Assembly (NCBI GenBank): GCA_032622095.1
Contig: CP136062.1
Coordinates: forward strand, 155,178,875-155,242,874
Direction of reading: 5' to 3'
Origin: Siphonodentalium dalli
Taxonomy: Eukaryota; Mollusca; Scaphopoda; Gadilida; Siphonodentaliidae
Length of the DNA stretch: 64,000 bases
This document shows, piece after piece, positions 59,401 to 64,000 of this stretch (its first letter is position 1; every line of letters begins with the position of its first letter). Position numbers and translations under genes: made by a program. The notes below the pieces were generated by a model. The model had not been told where the DNA came from. It ran no database searches and was given only the letters and a program-made list of their open reading frames with translations.

Positions 59401-62400
59401 AAATTTGTTGAAAATAATCAAGGATTTTGATTTGAGTTGCCTGCTCCTATAAATTTTATCTAGACTAATGGCATTGAAATATTATATTGTACGAAATTTA
59501 CCAACACTGACTGATATGCCAAGCACCAGAACAACATGTATGGCATTGTTGATTAGACACCATCAATTGAACAGGGATTAAACAAAGATGGTGGAAAAAG
59601 AGTCATGAGCTATTTTAGAATCTGGATATCCAGCATTTCTCTACGATGTACAACTCAACTTGAGCAACCTGGGTATATGCTGCTCAACTTTAAACAACTA
59701 GGATATCTACCGTATACTATATGCACCGTTTGGTGGAAATCGACTCGTCCGACGACAAGTAAAACCAATTTAATTAAACAGTGGTGGTGTAGAAAGTGGG
59801 GGTGACTGAACATAGCTGCTGTTATGACAAATTCATATTAACATACGAACATGTCACTGAATATAGTTGGGTGTCACGACCTTAGGAAAACATCAAATTT
59901 GAATCTCTGAAAGATGACAATAACTCTAACCATAACTCTAACAGGAACGCGACCTCAATCCTAACCCGAACCGGTATGGGACGGTACCCTAACACTAACG
60001 AGGACGGAACCGTACCATAACACAAACCGAGACGGGACCATAAACTGATCCGTAACTCTAACAGGGATACGACGGGACCTTAAGCATAATCCTAACCGGG
60101 ACGGGATCTTCGTCCGGGGCGGAACAATCGGAACCGAACCATAACTCTAACCATAACTCGGGGGCAAACATCAAATTTGAATCCCTGGAAGATGACGTGG
60201 GGCAGAAACAAAATACTGATTTCCAAACATGACAATAAAGAGACAGTTTCAACATATGTTTATATTACATGAGTTTAATCCGTAACATGATACGGACATA
60301 TACGTTCAGAAGAGATATCCGTCATGGCTACTGGTTGAGGTGGTTACTTCAAATACACGAGATAAATCACTACCATGACTAATCTACGATATGAGCATCA
60401 CATTGAATCCTGATAATAAAGGAATATGAGAACGGTAACATGGGAATATGGACATCGAGGTGTTATCCTGTAATCAGGTAAGATTTAATCTAGTAATTAA
60501 TGAGGACCTATGTTGACATTTCTGCTCAAATTTTATTTCAATGAATTATGTTTAAGGAGACTAATTACCACCACCAACTACCACATACAAGTTCGAACTG
60601 ATTTATGATAATATATTCCACGCACAGGAACAATTATTCAAAACATTACTATTTATGGTTTTGCGCAATCATTCCGAAACTCGTTCTGTATGTGACTAGT
60701 TCGTATCTATAGTAAAATATATAAGTTTACTGAACCAATTCGATAGTGTTTCGTGTAATGTTGTCGTTGGTAGCTATATAATATTATACAGATACATAAC
60801 ATTGTTGGAAGGTTATACTATACAGTTCTAGTTTGATGTAAGCAGATCACTCAACAAAAATATTTCCATGATGTTGAGTTGTTAACTTATTACACACTAT
60901 AACAATAATTTAAGTTCGCTGGAAAATCAGGTTACTCAATGAGGAAGCCTACAACTGTAAGAGTTTACGCTTACCTGGTTGTTCTCCCTTTTACAGAATA
61001 TGGTTCCAACTCATGACTGCGAAATCTACGTAGTTGTCTACTCGCGAGGAGACCGGAAGTCCTTCCGCCACGCAATTGACATCCTGTTCCATTTGCGCCG
61101 AGTGAGCAAAGTCACCAAGCCCATCATTTTGGTGGAGAACAAGTGCGATCTTGTCCGGACAAAGGTCATCGCCGCCGGAGGTGAGTACCGTGTATTTGCC
61201 AAACACTGAATTACTAGTAGTTTCCGAATGAAATGTTCAGATAAGTTCTACAACCGGCCAGTGTAGAACCTATTTTCTGAACATTATAATTATATAGGTA
61301 TGACTCATCTGCACTTGTATTATATGTTCGTCTGTCGTCTGCTAATAATATGTCATTCCAATATATACTGTTATACCTGATGGGAGAAACTATTTTGTGA
61401 TGACATGGTTAACATCTCCATGGACAGTTTATTACATATATTATTTCAGATGTTCTAGCAATGGGTCAATATCTTCAAAAGTTTAAATATGTTCACTAGA
61501 CGCACAAAACACTTAAATATACTTTACCTAGATCCAGCTATGTATGGGGCCATCTCCAACTCTCTTCAATAGAATATATGCAATAAATTAATGAATTTGA
61601 GTCGTCGTGCATGAGTGAAAAAAACCAGTAATTTAGTCTATTACATCGCCCATGAAGAGTATGTACTGTCGCAAAGGGAGATAAATCATGAGTCAGAAAT
61701 AAGCTAAATGTTTTTGAGCAGAAATAACAATTCTAAATTAAATTGAACGTGAGTTGAATCCTTGTGAACATCTGCAGTACACCGGTTTATCACATAATTA
61801 ACCGTTAACCCCGTCCCAATGTTTTAGTAAGACACACGTGTATTATCGCTGCGCGCAGTGACGTAAGGACTTAGGGCAATGGTGTCGAAGCCAATTCGGG
61901 GACTTTATTATTATGTTAAACATAATGTAATTACGATATGTAATTTAGTGTTGGGTGTGAGATAACATGGTTGATACGGGTTGTTGACAAAATTGTTCAA
62001 CATGAAAAGACACATATGCAATTAAATATATTCGCTCTTGAATATGCCTTTACATCATATTTGGTTGTGATAAGGAACCCAATATTAATGTTGTTAACCT
62101 CAGCCTTTTCGATGTCGTTTTTCCTCGCTTATGTGTGACTGTGATAAAATGGATCTTAAATTCGTCGCATTTCTATGCGAATTGTATTATTCCAATAAAT
62201 TCGATTCTAGCCTCACAAAAGCTCGGTTCGAATATAATTTAGTGCACTCGGTTGATTAATTTCGTATACATGTGCGACTCATTAGATATCCTCTATGTTT
62301 CAAGTTGTTCTTTTGTAGGAAAATTGTTTTGACTTGAAAATCAGGAAGTGGTGTTTTGGAAGAAAGAGTGCCAAATTGCAAAATGGTATCCTCTCTGACA

Positions 62401-62795
62401 AATGCACAATTGTTTGCACTCTATAATTACACTAGAGTTGCAGTGAATCCACAATTGTTATGATGCTGCTTTCTTTATGAAATATTTACTTTGTGAATTT
62501 GTTTCCATGGCCTCCGACGTTGAAACAAGCTACCTCTGCCCCTCCTTGACATTCATTTTAACTTTCGAATGTCTCTTTTTTTACAGAAGGGAAAAAAGTC
62601 GCCCTGTCATACAACTGCAAATTTGTGGAGACATCGACACTCTTCCATCACAACGTGGATGAGTTGTTGGTCGGTATTCATAAACAAAACTCTTTGCACA
62701 ACAACGCGCGAACAGGCTCAGGGAGGAAGATGAAGGCACTTTTACCACGCATTTTCAAGAGTAAAGCATCCTGTGAAAATTTGATGAAATTATAA
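53123..62795 (+). CDS. RGK-family small GTPase, right copy (4 exons)
   Basis: Exons 53,123-53,446, 55,789-55,877, 60,997-61,180 and 62,587-62,795 match the left gene in order, phase and splice sites. Exon 1 has four Gs at 53,215-53,218 where the left has five. From the ATG at 53,123 the frame therefore stops soon after the run (RCNL then TGA). Translation from the in-frame Met at 53,224 would give 234 residues that keep the P-loop, NKxD, G5-like ETS and the KSKASCENLMKL tail. It retains the Ser-rich ESSDSSSRTSS segment missing on the left. It may be a pseudogene, an N-terminally shortened isoform, or a sequencing error in a homopolymer. Function as for the left copy. Confidence 0.85.
53447..55788 (+). 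other. Intron 1 of right GTPase gene
   Basis: 2,342 bases. Mirrors left intron 1, including the hairpin repeat at about 54,480-54,650. Confidence 0.75.
55789..55877 (+). CDS. RGK GTPase right, exon 2
   Basis: 89 bases, acceptor TATTCCAG, donor GTATGA. Encodes DDDDNIKQVSVMLNGEQVWQ and CFNEELTHQ. Three base differences from the left exon. Confidence 0.88.
55878..60996 (+). other. Intron 2 of right GTPase gene
   Basis: 5,119 bases. It contains the 19-bp stem hairpin (56,195-56,254), the direct repeat pair and the telomere-like patch (about 59,890-60,200). Opposite-strand ORFs at 57,167-57,403 and 57,524-57,814 mirror those in the left intron and are not supported as genes. Confidence 0.75.
59890..60200. 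repeat. Telomere-like patch, right intron 2
   Basis: Mirror of 15,562-15,869: CCTAAC/GGGACGGGACC-type sequence between two copies of the AAACATCAAATTTGAATC flank. Confidence 0.75.
60997..61180 (+). CDS. RGK GTPase right, exon 3 (NKxD exon)
   Basis: 184 bases between TTTTACAG and GTGAGT. Encodes THDCEIYVVVYSRGDRKSF, HLRRVSKVTKPIILVENKCD and LVRTKV. Five base differences from the left exon. Confidence 0.93.
61181..62586 (+). other. Intron 3 of right GTPase gene
   Basis: 1,406 bases. Contains the hairpin repeat at about 61,220-61,370 (outer stem ATGTTCAGA at 61,233). Nothing else is seen. Confidence 0.75.
62587..62795 (+). CDS. RGK GTPase right, exon 4 (C-terminus)
   Basis: 209 bases to the TAA at 62,793-62,795. 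Encodes GKKVALSYNCKFVETSTLF, HHNVDELLVGIHKQN, a basic stretch (RTGSGRKMKALLPRIF) and KSKASCENLMKL. The basic tail resembles the membrane- and calmodulin-binding region of RGK proteins. Confidence 0.92.
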
Positions 62796-63144
62796 TTTAT
62801 CAGTCACCTGTTCAGCAACATTCAGAGTATGAAATGATGTTATTATAACAATTGTTATATATTTATCATCGGTTATGTGAGATCGTGTAGCACGAGTGCT
62901 GTGTGGTAATGTGTTATCTTTGTCAGTGTTGAGAAGGAAACATGTATACCATTTTAAACAGAGAATACTTGAAGCTAATAACCATATCCTGTCATCCATT
63001 TGTAACTCAGATATATTCAAATCGAAATTATTCAAAATCATGGAATCATATGTTGTACACTTAGCTGCATATATATATATAACATAAACGTAGCATATAA
63101 CGTATGATTATTTTGTAAGTTATGGATAATTATGTATAGTCTGA

Positions 63145-63150
63145 AATAAA
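63145..63150 (+). terminator. Poly(A) signal AATAAA, right GTPase gene
   Basis: 350 bases after the stop codon and matched in the left copy at 12,588-12,593. It marks the likely transcript end near 63,165. Confidence 0.55.
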
Positions 63151-63169
63151 ACTATATATCCATGTAGAG

Positions 63170-63300
63170 CATTATCATCATCACCATTATCACCGTTGTC
63201 ATCATCATGGTCATTATCGTAATCATCATAACTGCTATCTGTTATCACAATCAACATCAACATCATCGCCGGCATCATCATATTCATCGCCGTCGTCTTA
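63170..63300. repeat. Imperfect ATC-rich triplet repeat
   Basis: Mirror of 12,430-12,570. Confidence 0.7.
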
Positions 63301-63504
63301 AGTAATCACTACTAATTGTTTGGATTATATGAGCATTGACGGTTAACTATTTCGGTCGTAAATATATCTACACGCGTTTCCATTCATCAAACGACGTGAA
63401 TTCCGTTACTAATTCCTTATTGATCATTCGGCAAAATCCGAGAACGGTGGGAAATTACCTCTCATTCGTAAGCGGCCAACGGGGCCGAACACAATTAGGA
63501 TCAG

Positions 63505-64000
63505 CTTTCAAAAAGTGGCCTGAAAATGAGTTACCGCTCTGGTCTGTCAGGAAAATTTCGGGACCGGATGACTCGGAACTTTAACCAGGACAGGCGTGTT
63601 GGGACCCTAAAGGGACGGGACAGTAATTCTAGCTGGACCCGGGCCGTGGCTATTAATCTAACCGCGGGCGGGACAAATCGGTACCCTAACCCTAACCGGG
63701 GCGGGACGCGACTCTAACATTAACTGGGACGGGACCTTAGGCCTAACCCTAACCGGGACGGCATCTTAACCTTAACACTGAACAGGACGACGCGGTATCC
63801 TAACCCTGACCGGACGGGACCATAAGTTGTATGTGGGTGTTCGGAACGGATTGTAACTTAACCATAACCGAACCTGGGCCCTACCCCGGAGCGAAACGGT
63901 GCGGGACCCCAACCTTAACCCAGACTGGACGAGACCGTAATTCTAGCTGGACCGTGACTCATAGTTCTAACCGCGGACGGAACAAGTCGGGATCCTAACC
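63505..64000. mobile_element. Start of TIR-bounded telomere-like minisatellite, right arm
   Basis: The terminal sequence TTTCAAAAAGTGGCCTGAAA is at about 63,508. The array of CCCTAACCGGGACGGGACC-type units begins at about 63,590 and runs off the window. It corresponds to 11,741-12,240 of the left arm. Confidence 0.75.

Larger units (their letters stand above)
37327..64000. repeat. Right arm of the giant imperfect palindrome
   Basis: Reverse complement of 11,741-33,340 with added material: a tandem duplicate (37,290-41,600), an insertion (41,603-43,285) and a 620-bp duplication (45,555-46,180). It continues to the last base of the window: 63,950-64,000 (CGGACGGAACAA) still pairs with about 11,741-11,790. 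The outer end is therefore not visible. Confidence 0.95.

Overview
The window looks like nuclear DNA from a marine invertebrate animal, plausibly a mollusc (inferred from the repeat style, not proven). The one recognisable host gene is split by GT-AG introns, it has a TATA box and AATAAA poly(A) signals, and the rest is AT-rich non-coding DNA full of Helitron, LINE, SINE and MITE-like elements. I saw no bacterial operon, rRNA, tRNA gene or CRISPR array.

The dominant structure is a very large imperfect palindrome. Positions about 11,741-33,340 (left arm) are repeated in reverse complement at about 37,327-64,000 (right arm) around a 4 kb unpaired centre. The right arm runs off the window end. 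Each arm carries a complete four-exon gene for an RGK-family (Rad/Gem/Kir-like) small GTPase: minus strand 22,756 to 12,941 on the left, plus strand 53,123 to 62,795 on the right. The two genes point away from each other. The left copy reads through as 257 residues. The right copy has a 1-base loss in a G-run near the start codon, so only a 234-residue product from an internal Met is open. Coding exons 2-4 differ at about 13 of 482 bases by hand count.

Layout: 1-1,080 holds diverged direct copies of pieces found again in the right arm; 1,440-5,130 is a decayed Helitron RepHel gene; 5,440-6,655, 7,336-7,806 and 8,318-8,875 are foldback or tandem repeats; 9,223-12,240 is a telomere-like (TTAGGG/CCCGTCCCGG) minisatellite bounded by inverted ends; 12,588-22,870 is the left GTPase gene; 22,871-33,340 is gene-upstream DNA followed by LINE, SINE and MITE fragments; 33,341-37,326 is the palindrome centre, with a 1.2 kb foldback, a GA microsatellite and a 0.45 kb TIR element; 37,327-43,285 is a tandemly duplicated SINE/piggyBac-type MITE/LINE block plus a 1.7 kb insertion found only in the right arm; 43,286-52,990 mirrors the left LINE region; 53,011-63,150 is the right GTPase gene; 63,590-64,000 re-enters the telomere-like minisatellite.

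The best candidates for something undescribed are the palindromic GTPase pair (unless it is an assembly fold-back of two haplotypes), the TIR-bounded telomere-like minisatellite, the in-frame 51-bp minisatellite next to a LINE ORF1, and a LINE and SINE sharing a 3' tail. Percent identities and boundaries are hand estimates.
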